Shown here one piece after another: positions 1-5,792 of a stretch of 7,539 bases of DNA; the stretch's first letter is position 1; each line of letters starts with the position of its first letter. The notes under the pieces were generated by a model. It ran no database searches. It saw only the letters and a program-made list of their open reading frames with translations, and was not told where the DNA came from. The position numbers were made by a program, and so were the translations under genes. Source of the stretch: Alphaproteobacteria bacterium (GTDB taxonomy: Bacteria; Pseudomonadota; Alphaproteobacteria; Caulobacterales; Maricaulaceae); contig JAUIEH010000120.1 in NCBI GenBank assembly GCA_030428405.1, forward strand, positions 1 to 7,539, given 5' to 3'.

Positions 1-678
1 GCGCAGGCTCATCTTGCCGTCGATTTTCGGCGTCTCGAAGCCGGGCGTTCCGCGCTCCACCGTGAAGCCGCGTATTTCCGGCTTGCCGTCCGCATTCGGA
101 AGCTTGGCCCAGACCACCGCCACATCCGAAATCGGCGAATTGGTGATCCACATCTTCGAACCGTTGAGCTTATAGCCGCCCTCGACGCGTTCGGCCTTTG
201 TGCGCATCGCGCCGGGGTCCGAGCCGCCGTCCGGCTCGGTCAGGCCGAAACAGCCGACCCATTCGCCGCTGGCCAGTTTCGGCAGATACTTACGCTTCTG
301 TTCCTCGGAGCCGAACGCGAAAATCGGATACATGACGAGGGACGACTGCACGCTCATCGCCGAGCGATAGCCGGAATCGACGCGTTCGACTTCGCGCGCG
401 ATCAGGCCGTAGGAAACATGGTTCAGCCCGGCGCCGCCATATTCCTCCGGGATGGTCGAGCCCAACAGGCCCATATCGCCCATCTCGTTCATGATTTCGC
501 GGTCGAAGCGTTCTTCGCGATTTGCCGAAATCACGCGCGGCGCCAGCTTGTCCTGGGCATAAGCGCGCGCACTCTCCATCACCATGCGCTCGTCTTCGGC
601 GAGCTCGCGTTCGAGATGCAGCGGGTCGTCCCAGCGGAAGGTGATTTCTTCGTCGGCGCGCGCGGTTTCGATGGCCAT
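1..678 (-). CDS. gcdH: Glutaryl-CoA dehydrogenase, N-terminal part (runs off the left edge)
   Basis: FAD-dependent enzyme that oxidatively decarboxylates glutaryl-CoA to crotonyl-CoA in lysine, hydroxylysine and tryptophan breakdown; a cytosolic homotetramer in known cases. The 226 visible codons cover the N-terminal helical domain and the start of the beta domain. The stretch YRSAMSVQSSLV (residues 104-115) nearly matches human GCDH and contains the Arg (R105) and Ser (S109) that contact the glutaryl carboxylate in that enzyme; this separates it from ordinary acyl-CoA dehydrogenases. CFGLTEPDGGSDP (143-155) is the acyl-CoA dehydrogenase signature and WITN (177-180) the flavin-binding strand. 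The catalytic Glu lies beyond the window. I chose the ATG at 678 over the in-frame ATG at 690, because a GGGAG ribosome site lies 5 nt before 678 and inside the longer reading. Transcribed divergently from recR. Confidence 0.93.
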   Translation of the reverse strand, partial: MAIETARADEEITFRWDDPLHLERELAEDERMVMESARAYAQDKLAPRVISANREERFDREIMNEMGDMGLLGSTIPEEYGGAGLNHVSYGLIAREVERVDSGYRSAMSVQSSLVMYPIFAFGSEEQKRKYLPKLASGEWVGCFGLTEPDGGSDPGAMRTKAERVEGGYKLNGSKMWITNSPISDVAVVWAKLPNADGKPEIRGFTVERGTPGFETPKIDGKMSLR

Positions 679-871
679 GTTGGCTCCCATTGCGAAAAGC
701 GTCTTGTCTTGCCGCATGCTATATCGCCGAACGCCCGCCGGGGCCATGGGGGTGAGGGTGGGACGACGCAACGCGAATAAGCGGACGCGCCCCGCCATCA
801 CGCCACCCCGTCGCCAAATCGGGCGAAACGACTAGACTCCGCGCTCAACGAAACGATTCGCGCGAGCCTTT
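679..871. promoter_or_regulatory. Divergent promoter region between gcdH and recR
   Basis: These 193 bp separate the two divergent starts and hold no convincing gene. Toward recR, TAGACT at 833-838 is a possible -10 with no good -35. Toward gcdH, the minus-strand reading across 718-725 contains TATAGC/GATATA as a possible -10, again without a clear -35. Both promoters must lie here unless recR is read from further upstream, but the boxes are weak guesses. Confidence 0.35.
684..688 (-). promoter_or_regulatory. Ribosome binding site of gcdH
   Basis: GGGAG on the minus strand, 5 nt before the ATG at 678. It overlaps codons of the alternative upstream ATG (690), which has no purine-rich site before it, and so decides the start. 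Confidence 0.6.
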
Positions 872-1474
872 ATGTCCGATGTCGCCGGTCCGGAAATTCA
901 GCGTCTGATCGAGCTCCTGGCCAAGCTGCCGGGGCTGGGACCGCGCTCGGCGCGGCGCGTGGCGCTGCAGCTCATCAAAAAGCGCGACGTGTTGATGACG
1001 CCGCTCGCCGATGCGCTCACGCGCGCGGCCGAGGCCATCAAGACCTGCTCGGAATGCGGCAATCTTGACGTCAATGATCCGTGTAAAATCTGTACCGCGC
1101 CGGGCCGCGATGCGGGCCTTATCTGCGTCGTGGAAGATGTCGGCGACCTCTGGGCGCTGGAGCGCGCGCACGCTTTTTCCGGCCGCTACCATATTCTCGG
1201 CGGCGTTCTCTCCGCGCTTGACGGCGTTCGGCCCGACGACCTCAACATCGCCAAGCTGATCGAGCGCGCCAATCGCGAGGAGACCCGCGAGGTCATCCTC
1301 GCCCTCAACGCCACCGTCGACGGCGCGGCGACCTCGCATTTTCTCTCCGACCGGCTGAAGGATGCGGGCGTGGAAATTTCCTCCATCGCCCGCGGCGTTC
1401 CGGTTGGCGGCGAGCTTGATTATCTCGACGACGGCACGCTCGCCGCAGCCCTCAAGAGCCGCCGGCCGAGCTAG
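872..1474 (+). CDS. recR: Recombination mediator protein RecR
   Basis: RecR works with RecF and RecO to load RecA onto SSB-coated single-stranded DNA during gap repair; it is a cytosolic, DNA-clamping ring protein. The 200 residues match the usual length. In order: a helix-hairpin-helix at about 18-30 (KLPGLGPRSARR), a four-cysteine zinc finger (C59, C62, C71, C74), and a Toprim domain with acidic E88 and the DGVRPDD loop (117-123). The C-terminal GVPVGGELDYLDD (175-187) is the conserved RecR tail motif. The ATG at 872 has only a weak GAG ribosome site about 5 nt upstream, but the N-terminus lines up with the family. In many bacteria recR follows dnaX and ybaB; here it stands alone behind a divergent gcdH. 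Its stop overlaps that of the convergent protease gene. Confidence 0.97.
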   Translation: MSDVAGPEIQRLIELLAKLPGLGPRSARRVALQLIKKRDVLMTPLADALTRAAEAIKTCSECGNLDVNDPCKICTAPGRDAGLICVVEDVGDLWALERAHAFSGRYHILGGVLSALDGVRPDDLNIAKLIERANREETREVILALNATVDGAATSHFLSDRLKDAGVEISSIARGVPVGGELDYLDDGTLAAALKSRRPS

Positions 1475-2499
1475 TCGGCTTTTAGGCTCCATGCGGAACG
1501 TTTGAGAAAGCCGAGCGCGAGAAAGGCGATGACGGCCCCGCCTGCAATGTAGAGCGCAGCATTGGGCGCGGCCGCAATCGCAAAGCCGACGCCGCCAAGC
1601 GCAGCCAGCGCCGGAATGACCCAGAGCGTGGAGATCATGCGTCCCCAGAAGGAGAGCTCGACCCCGACTGCGCGGCGAAACACGACCAGCGCGATGACGC
1701 CTGCAGCGATTTTGACCATGTTCAGCTCGGTCGGCAGCGGAAAATTGATGATGACATGCGCGATGACGGCCGGTACGAGCGAGCCCGTGCGCAAGACCGC
1801 AAAGCCGAATGCGAGGCTCGCGATGATCAAGCCCGCGAAGGTGAGAAGCATCGCCGCATCCGCCTGCAGATACTGCACATGCAGCACCGAGAACAACAGC
1901 GTGGTCATGAGGACGGCGGCGCCCGGTCCAAACCCTTCCGTCAACCGACCAAGCACATAGCCGCGCCAGGCGCCTTCCTCGAGCAGGGGCACGAGCGCGA
2001 AGCTGCCCACGGCCATGAACAGCCAGTATGTCCAGTCCTGCTCAACGCCGCGCAAGACCGCCCAGATCGGCGTGTCGCGCCCGATCGGCGCGATGTCCTG
2101 CAGTACGAACACCAGCGCCGGGATGATGCTGATGATGAGGCCGAGAACGAGCCCGTGCGCGAGCGGGTTTGGGGCTTCGGGCGCGGGTGGGACGAGCGCA
2201 TAGCTGCGCGCGCTGCGTCGGCCGCGGATCAGCCCGACTATGGCGACGAGCCCGAACAACACGCCATATTGCGCGGCGAACTGCACCGCCATCGCGACGC
2301 TCGACGCGACGAAGTCCGGCGCAGAGCCGTCCATCAGCCCGAGCGTTTCGGCGAGCCCCGGCGACCACATGCGCTGCGCGGCCATCGCGGCGGCCAGGCT
2401 CGCGCCCATGAGAACGGCGATTTCCAGGAGGCCGCTCGCGGCGAGCAATGGCGAGCGGCGTTCGGGCGGCGGGGCGTAAACTGCGTCAGGTCTGGCCAT
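1471..2499 (-). CDS. CPBP-family intramembrane metalloprotease
   Basis: Member of the CPBP (CAAX protease and bacteriocin-processing, Abi/Rce1-like) family, glutamate-type intramembrane endopeptidases. The 342 residues form a mostly hydrophobic protein with about eight predicted helices. All three family motifs are present: EEGAWRGY (E174, E175, R179), FSVLH (F203, H207) and AHVIIN (H248, N252), so the active site looks intact. Bacterial members are linked to bacteriocin self-immunity, protein processing and membrane signalling; the substrate cannot be told from sequence. The hydrophobic tail after about residue 255 is longer than the minimal domain. The ATG at 2499 has GGAG 7 nt upstream. 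It lies 113 bp downstream of the membrane AraC regulator on the same strand, so co-transcription or control by that regulator is plausible but inferred. Confidence 0.9.
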   Translation of the reverse strand: MARPDAVYAPPPERRSPLLAASGLLEIAVLMGASLAAAMAAQRMWSPGLAETLGLMDGSAPDFVASSVAMAVQFAAQYGVLFGLVAIVGLIRGRRSARSYALVPPAPEAPNPLAHGLVLGLIISIIPALVFVLQDIAPIGRDTPIWAVLRGVEQDWTYWLFMAVGSFALVPLLEEGAWRGYVLGRLTEGFGPGAAVLMTTLLFSVLHVQYLQADAAMLLTFAGLIIASLAFGFAVLRTGSLVPAVIAHVIINFPLPTELNMVKIAAGVIALVVFRRAVGVELSFWGRMISTLWVIPALAALGGVGFAIAAAPNAALYIAGGAVIAFLALGFLKRSAWSLKAD

Positions 2500-2530
2500 G
2501 TTCGAGCTCCATCAAGTCGAGGAGCCCGGT

Positions 2531-2543
2531 CTGTGCCGCACAG
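2531..2543. promoter_or_regulatory. Perfect palindrome upstream of the protease gene (possible operator)
   Basis: CTGTGC-C-GCACAG is a perfect 6+6 inverted repeat with a one-base centre, 31-43 bp upstream of the protease start. Position and symmetry suit a binding site for a dimeric regulator. A chance palindrome in GC-rich DNA cannot be excluded. Confidence 0.3.
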
Positions 2544-2563
2544 AGCGCGCGCGCGTCGTCCTG

Positions 2564-2585
2564 ATGGTCCGAAAATCATGGTCCG
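2564..2585. repeat. Direct repeat ATGGTCCG x2, possible regulator half-sites
   Basis: ATGGTCCG occurs at 2564-2571 and 2578-2585, 14 bp apart, in the gap between the AraC-type gene and the protease gene. AraC-family proteins bind direct repeats, though usually spaced near two helical turns (about 21 bp). The second copy runs into the palindrome GTCCGGAC (2581-2588) and a run of six T on the plus strand. Confidence 0.25.
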
Positions 2586-2612
2586 GACTTTTTTCGCGTT
2601 TTATTTCAATGC

Positions 2613-3707
2613 TTAATCGGGAGCGTTCTGCTTGCGCCAGCGCGCCGGCGTCATGCCCTCGACGCTGCGAAACACCTCGTAAAACGCACTCTTGGAGCCA
2701 AAGCCCGCATCAAAGGCGAGCGCCAGCAGACCCTCGCGCACATTCTCCGCCTGGCCGGCCGCGCGCTTCACATGCGCGATCCGCGCGCGATTGACGAGGT
2801 CGTGAAAATTGGTCGCCCCGCCCAGACGCAGCGCCGTGGCGAGCCGGTCCTGCCCCCAGCCGAGCGCCTCGGCGAGCGCGGGCGCCGTCAGCTCGGCGTC
2901 GCGATAGCTCTCGCGCTCAGCGATGAAGCGTTCGACATGGGCGAAGTCGGCGCGCGCCGCCGTTAAGTCGCGCGCATCCGCCGTGCGCTCGGCTTCGTCT
3001 GCGCGCGCGAGGTGGAAGATCTGCGTGCGCGTCACGCCGTGATAGCCGACAAACGCGACCTGCAGTGACTGCGCGGCGAGCAATATGCTCATGTGAATGG
3101 CCACGGGCACGAACCCGCTCAGCGATATGCCGAAAACGGCGAGCTGAAAGAGGATGAGCCCGATGGTCGAGACGGCCCAGAGCCGCGCCCAGCTCAAGCC
3201 GGCGACATGCAGATTGGACAAGCGGCGCTTGAGGCGGCGCCGATAGGCTGCGAGTTCGCGCAAGACCGCGACCGGATAGGCCAGCGTCGCCAGCAAGGCG
3301 GCCGGCGGCAAGAACGCGAGCCAGAGCGGGATCGCATCAGCCACGAGCGCGCCGGACTCAAAGCGCAGCGGCGCTAAGACCGGCAACAGCCAGACGGCGC
3401 CCATGCCGATAAGCGCCGGCGCCGCCCATGCCAGGCTTTCCCGCAGCGGCGCCGCGGTCACGGCGCGTCCATGCAGATATTGCAGCGGCGCGAGCGCCAC
3501 GGCGGCGGATTGCGCGGCGAGGCTGAGCGCGAAGGCGCTCCATCCGGCGCTCGCAAGCGAGAGGCCCAAAGTCGCGAAATAGAAGAGATAGGCCGCCAGC
3601 CACGCGAGCAGCCAGACATCCCCAAGCGCGCGCTTCGGCTTCGACGCCATCAGCGCCAGGAGCAAAGCGCATAACGCTCCGCCCGCGCCTGCAAATGCGG
3701 CGATCAT
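2613..3707 (-). CDS. AraC-family transcriptional regulator with seven-helix membrane domain
   Basis: A 364-residue two-part protein. Residues 1-221 carry seven hydrophobic segments (about 1-21, 30-50, 56-78, 92-113, 126-150, 173-195, 200-221), so the N-terminal part should sit in the inner membrane. After a charged linker (about 230-256) comes a C-terminal AraC/XylS DNA-binding domain (257-361): a first helix-turn-helix around LTAPALAEALGWGQDRLATA (273-292) and the second with the family signature GFGSKSAFYEVFRSVEGMTP (335-354). Membrane-bound AraC regulators of this plan are known, but their signals are mostly uncharacterised. The ATG at 3707 has GGAG 5 nt upstream. The gene is read toward the CPBP protease gene, its likeliest nearby target; that link is inference. 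GC is high (about 72% in stretches counted). Confidence 0.9.
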   Translation of the reverse strand: MIAAFAGAGGALCALLLALMASKPKRALGDVWLLAWLAAYLFYFATLGLSLASAGWSAFALSLAAQSAAVALAPLQYLHGRAVTAAPLRESLAWAAPALIGMGAVWLLPVLAPLRFESGALVADAIPLWLAFLPPAALLATLAYPVAVLRELAAYRRRLKRRLSNLHVAGLSWARLWAVSTIGLILFQLAVFGISLSGFVPVAIHMSILLAAQSLQVAFVGYHGVTRTQIFHLARADEAERTADARDLTAARADFAHVERFIAERESYRDAELTAPALAEALGWGQDRLATALRLGGATNFHDLVNRARIAHVKRAAGQAENVREGLLALAFDAGFGSKSAFYEVFRSVEGMTPARWRKQNAPD

Positions 3708-3737
3708 AGCTGCTCCGTCCCGCCGGCCCGTCCGCCC

Positions 3738-3766
3738 GCGCTAATTTGTAGGGCTCGCGCGGTCAA
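3738..3766 (-). promoter_or_regulatory. Possible promoter of the AraC-type gene
   Basis: A good -35 (TTGACC, minus-strand reading of 3761-3766) lies in the 129-bp gap before the regulator gene. No good -10 follows: TAGCGC at 17 nt is poor, and the better CTACAAAT box is only about 9-10 nt away. The gap (3708-3836) shows nothing else and no clear terminator for the upstream pentapeptide gene. Confidence 0.3.
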
Positions 3767-3836
3767 GTGTGGGGGGCTTGCGCGGTTCCGAGCAGAAGAA
3801 GCGGCCGGGATCGGCGCGGGCGAGGGCGCGCGCCGC

Positions 3837-5714
3837 CTAGTTCATCTGGAAGCGCCGCCGCATGGCGAGGACGAAGAGGAAGAGGAAGACGACGGAACTC
3901 ACGGATTGGAGAGACGCAACGATGCGCGCAGCCAGTCCTTGAAATGTTGACGGCGGCCGGCCCCGAGTTGGGAAGCCGCGAAGAAATTCCGCCCCCCAGC
4001 TGTGATCAGTTTCGTTCAAAGGCCACCATACGCCGAAAGGACGAAATGTTTGTTGGGCGGAGAACGACATCGCGTTCCAAAAGTTCCATTCGCTCCAGCT
4101 GTCACTAAACGGATTGCTGCCGATTAGGGCTCCCCAAACGGAGTAAACAACTCCCGCCGATAAGATGAGAGCCACAACGGAGACAAGCGGGCGGACCAAG
4201 CTGGCGCCATAGCTGGACGTCTTCGCGAATATCCAGGATGCGACCTTTTCGGGCCATTTTGTCGTACTTTGCTCGCGCCGCGCGATCAGCTCGAAGCGAT
4301 AAAAACGCTGTTCACGGAGATTGTCCTTGGCGGCGTCCATGGCGAGCTTGAGCACTTGCGCGCCGCTCTCCAGCGCCGCGAGAGCACGGTCGCGTTCCGC
4401 TTGCCGCATCACATGTGTCGTTTGCGAGCCATCCGATTGAGTCGCCGGCAAGTCCATGCCGGCGTCCATAGCTTTTTGAAGCGACACGTTTTCAAAAGTC
4501 ACTTCAGCCACTGACTCGCCCGGCGCCGGGTAGTAGATGCCCTCCTTCAGCTTGGCTCCGGCGAACGCCGAAATCATGTGATAGGCGCCGATGCGGTCCG
4601 ACTGCTCCGACGGCGGCGCGTTCTCAGACGTCCGCGGACGCCAATCCAGCGTGCCGAAGGCGATCGCGCCGTCAAACGCCCCGCGCCAATCGGCCTCGCG
4701 CGCCGGGCCCGAAACGCCACGAAAGTCAGCAAACTGCATGAAGCGCGCAGTCGTGAAACGCATAGCGCCATCGAACCGCGCTTCTGTGAAGTGCGCCACG
4801 CCTTCGAATTCGGCATTTGAAAAATCAGCGTGCTCTGCGAACTGAACAGGATCTCCCGGCGCTATTCGCGCAAACCAAACGTCATTCTCGAACCTCGCAA
4901 ATCGGAAATACGCGTTGCAGAAGGCTGTGGAGATGAATTCGGCGTCGGCGGAGAATGTCGCGGAGTAGAAGGCGGCGTCGGCGGAGAAGTTCGCAGCGGA
5001 GAAGTAGGCGTCGGCGTAGAAAGCTGCGGAGATGAAGTAGGCGTCGGCGGCGAAGGTCGCGGAGATGAAGTTGGCGTCGGCGGAGAAACTAGTCGAGATG
5101 AAGTCGGCGTCCGCCAAGAAGGTTGCGGAGAAGAAGTTGGCGAGGCTTCCGAACTCGACTTTCGAGAAATCCGCCGTGTCAAGAAAGACGGCATAGGGCG
5201 CGTCCAATTGAATCGCCGCGCCGTCTGCCGCCTGTCCGGGCCCCTTTAGGGGCCCGGACAGGCGTGGCGCGCGCCGCATCACGGCGCCGGCAAGTTGCGC
5301 GCGACCATCACTTCCGGAGATTTGTTCATTGCTTAACGTGTCAATTATTCCATCCGTCTCCTGGCCGTCAGAGACACGCTGGTCGATGAGACTTTCGATC
5401 TCCGTCCATTTCGGATCGTCCAGTTTCGTCTTCCAGCTTTCAGACCCGTCTTGGGCGCGCGGCGGCAAATGCGCGACATGCCAGAGCGTCCCGTCCAGCT
5501 TGACAAGCTCGCCTTTCATTTGCTCGTCGCTGCGAACCTCGCCCGTCTTGGGATCGCGCCGCCAATAATCCTGCAGTGTCTTTTCGCCGTGCAGCCCGCC
5601 ATCGCCACTGATTTGTTGCTCACCGAGCCCGTCCCACGAAAAGTCCTCCTCGAACCAGCGCGCCCACGCTCGCTCGATCAGCTCTTCTTTTGTCGGCTTT
5701 TCCCGCTCGGCCAT
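3837..5714 (-). CDS. Pentapeptide-repeat membrane protein with two-helix channel-like C-terminus
   Basis: Function unknown; 625 residues in four parts. (a) 1-128: a charged N-terminal domain containing TLQDYWRRDPKTGE (46-59). (b) About 176-331: a phenylalanine-centred pentapeptide-repeat solenoid in which F residues alternate 5 and 6 apart, giving an 11-residue unit such as SATFAADAYFI; this fits the Pentapeptide_3-type pattern. (c) About 436-482: a charged helical segment (AERDRALAAL...EQRFYRFELIARR). (d) 505-625: a hydrophobic helix (507-532), a short aromatic loop FWNAMSFSAQQTFRPFG (545-561), then a second helix (597-617) ending in basic RRRFQMN. Part (d) resembles a two-transmembrane ion-channel module, but no GYG-type filter is seen. 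The start at 5714 has a G-rich ribosome site. The gene carries a tandem DNA repeat and a strong palindrome, and its 3' part is GC-poor for the region (about 55%), hinting at transfer. Confidence 0.85.
   Translation of the reverse strand: MAEREKPTKEELIERAWARWFEEDFSWDGLGEQQISGDGGLHGEKTLQDYWRRDPKTGEVRSDEQMKGELVKLDGTLWHVAHLPPRAQDGSESWKTKLDDPKWTEIESLIDQRVSDGQETDGIIDTLSNEQISGSDGRAQLAGAVMRRAPRLSGPLKGPGQAADGAAIQLDAPYAVFLDTADFSKVEFGSLANFFSATFLADADFISTSFSADANFISATFAADAYFISAAFYADAYFSAANFSADAAFYSATFSADAEFISTAFCNAYFRFARFENDVWFARIAPGDPVQFAEHADFSNAEFEGVAHFTEARFDGAMRFTTARFMQFADFRGVSGPAREADWRGAFDGAIAFGTLDWRPRTSENAPPSEQSDRIGAYHMISAFAGAKLKEGIYYPAPGESVAEVTFENVSLQKAMDAGMDLPATQSDGSQTTHVMRQAERDRALAALESGAQVLKLAMDAAKDNLREQRFYRFELIARREQSTTKWPEKVASWIFAKTSSYGASLVRPLVSVVALILSAGVVYSVWGALIGSNPFSDSWSEWNFWNAMSFSAQQTFRPFGVWWPLNETDHSWGAEFLRGFPTRGRPPSTFQGLAARIVASLQSVSSVVFLFLFVLAMRRRFQMN
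4942..5139 (-). repeat. Six tandem 33-bp repeats inside the pentapeptide gene
   Basis: Six head-to-tail 33-bp units begin at 4942, 4975, 5008, 5041, 5074 and 5107. Five open (plus-strand reading) with GCGTCGGCG and the sixth with GCGTCCGCC; a degenerate seventh unit follows at 5140-5172. They encode residues about 192-258, one 11-residue unit each. The 33-bp length keeps the frame, so copy gain or loss would lengthen or shorten the solenoid without a frameshift. Confidence 0.9.
5229..5264. repeat. Perfect 17-bp inverted repeat with TT loop inside the pentapeptide gene
   Basis: The arm CGCCTGTCCGGGCCCCT (5229-5245) is perfectly complementary to 5248-5264, with only TT between. It is in frame and encodes RLSGPLKGPGQA (residues 151-162), a Gly/Pro-rich linker between the N-terminal domain and the repeat solenoid. 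There is no T-run on either side, so it is not a normal intrinsic terminator. It may be an inserted palindromic element (REP-like) or a structural mRNA hairpin. Confidence 0.9.
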
Positions 5715-5792
5715 GGCGCGCCCCCACGCTGGTTGGTCGGCTTACCCTAGCGTGCGGAGGCGGCGTGGCACAATCGAAACAGTTGAGGAATG

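Noticed and set aside
845..1492. 215-codon open frame on the minus strand
   Set aside because: It lies opposite recR, which has complete domain matches; the frame is a GC-rich shadow with no recognisable domain.
2567..2594. Possible terminator on the plus strand (short stem GTCCG/CGGAC then six T)
   Set aside because: The stem is only 5 bp with a 12-nt loop, and no plus-strand gene ends nearby.
1756..2616. 286-codon open frame on the plus strand
   Set aside because: Antisense to the CPBP protease gene; its Arg/Glu/Ala-rich translation is typical of shadow frames in GC-rich DNA.
4942..5172. Possible CRISPR-like array
   Set aside because: The 33-bp units are contiguous with no spacers and lie in frame within a coding sequence.
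4830..5249. Gly/Val/Glu-rich frame on the plus strand and a Ser/Pro/Thr-rich frame on the minus strand (4862-5194)
   Set aside because: Both are low-complexity readings of the 33-bp tandem repeat in wrong frames; the pentapeptide frame explains the region.
5308..5620. Repeated motif in the pentapeptide protein N-terminus (EQQISGDGG near residue 32, NEQISGSDG near residue 129)
   Set aside because: The similarity covers under ten residues and weak DNA identity; too short to claim duplication.
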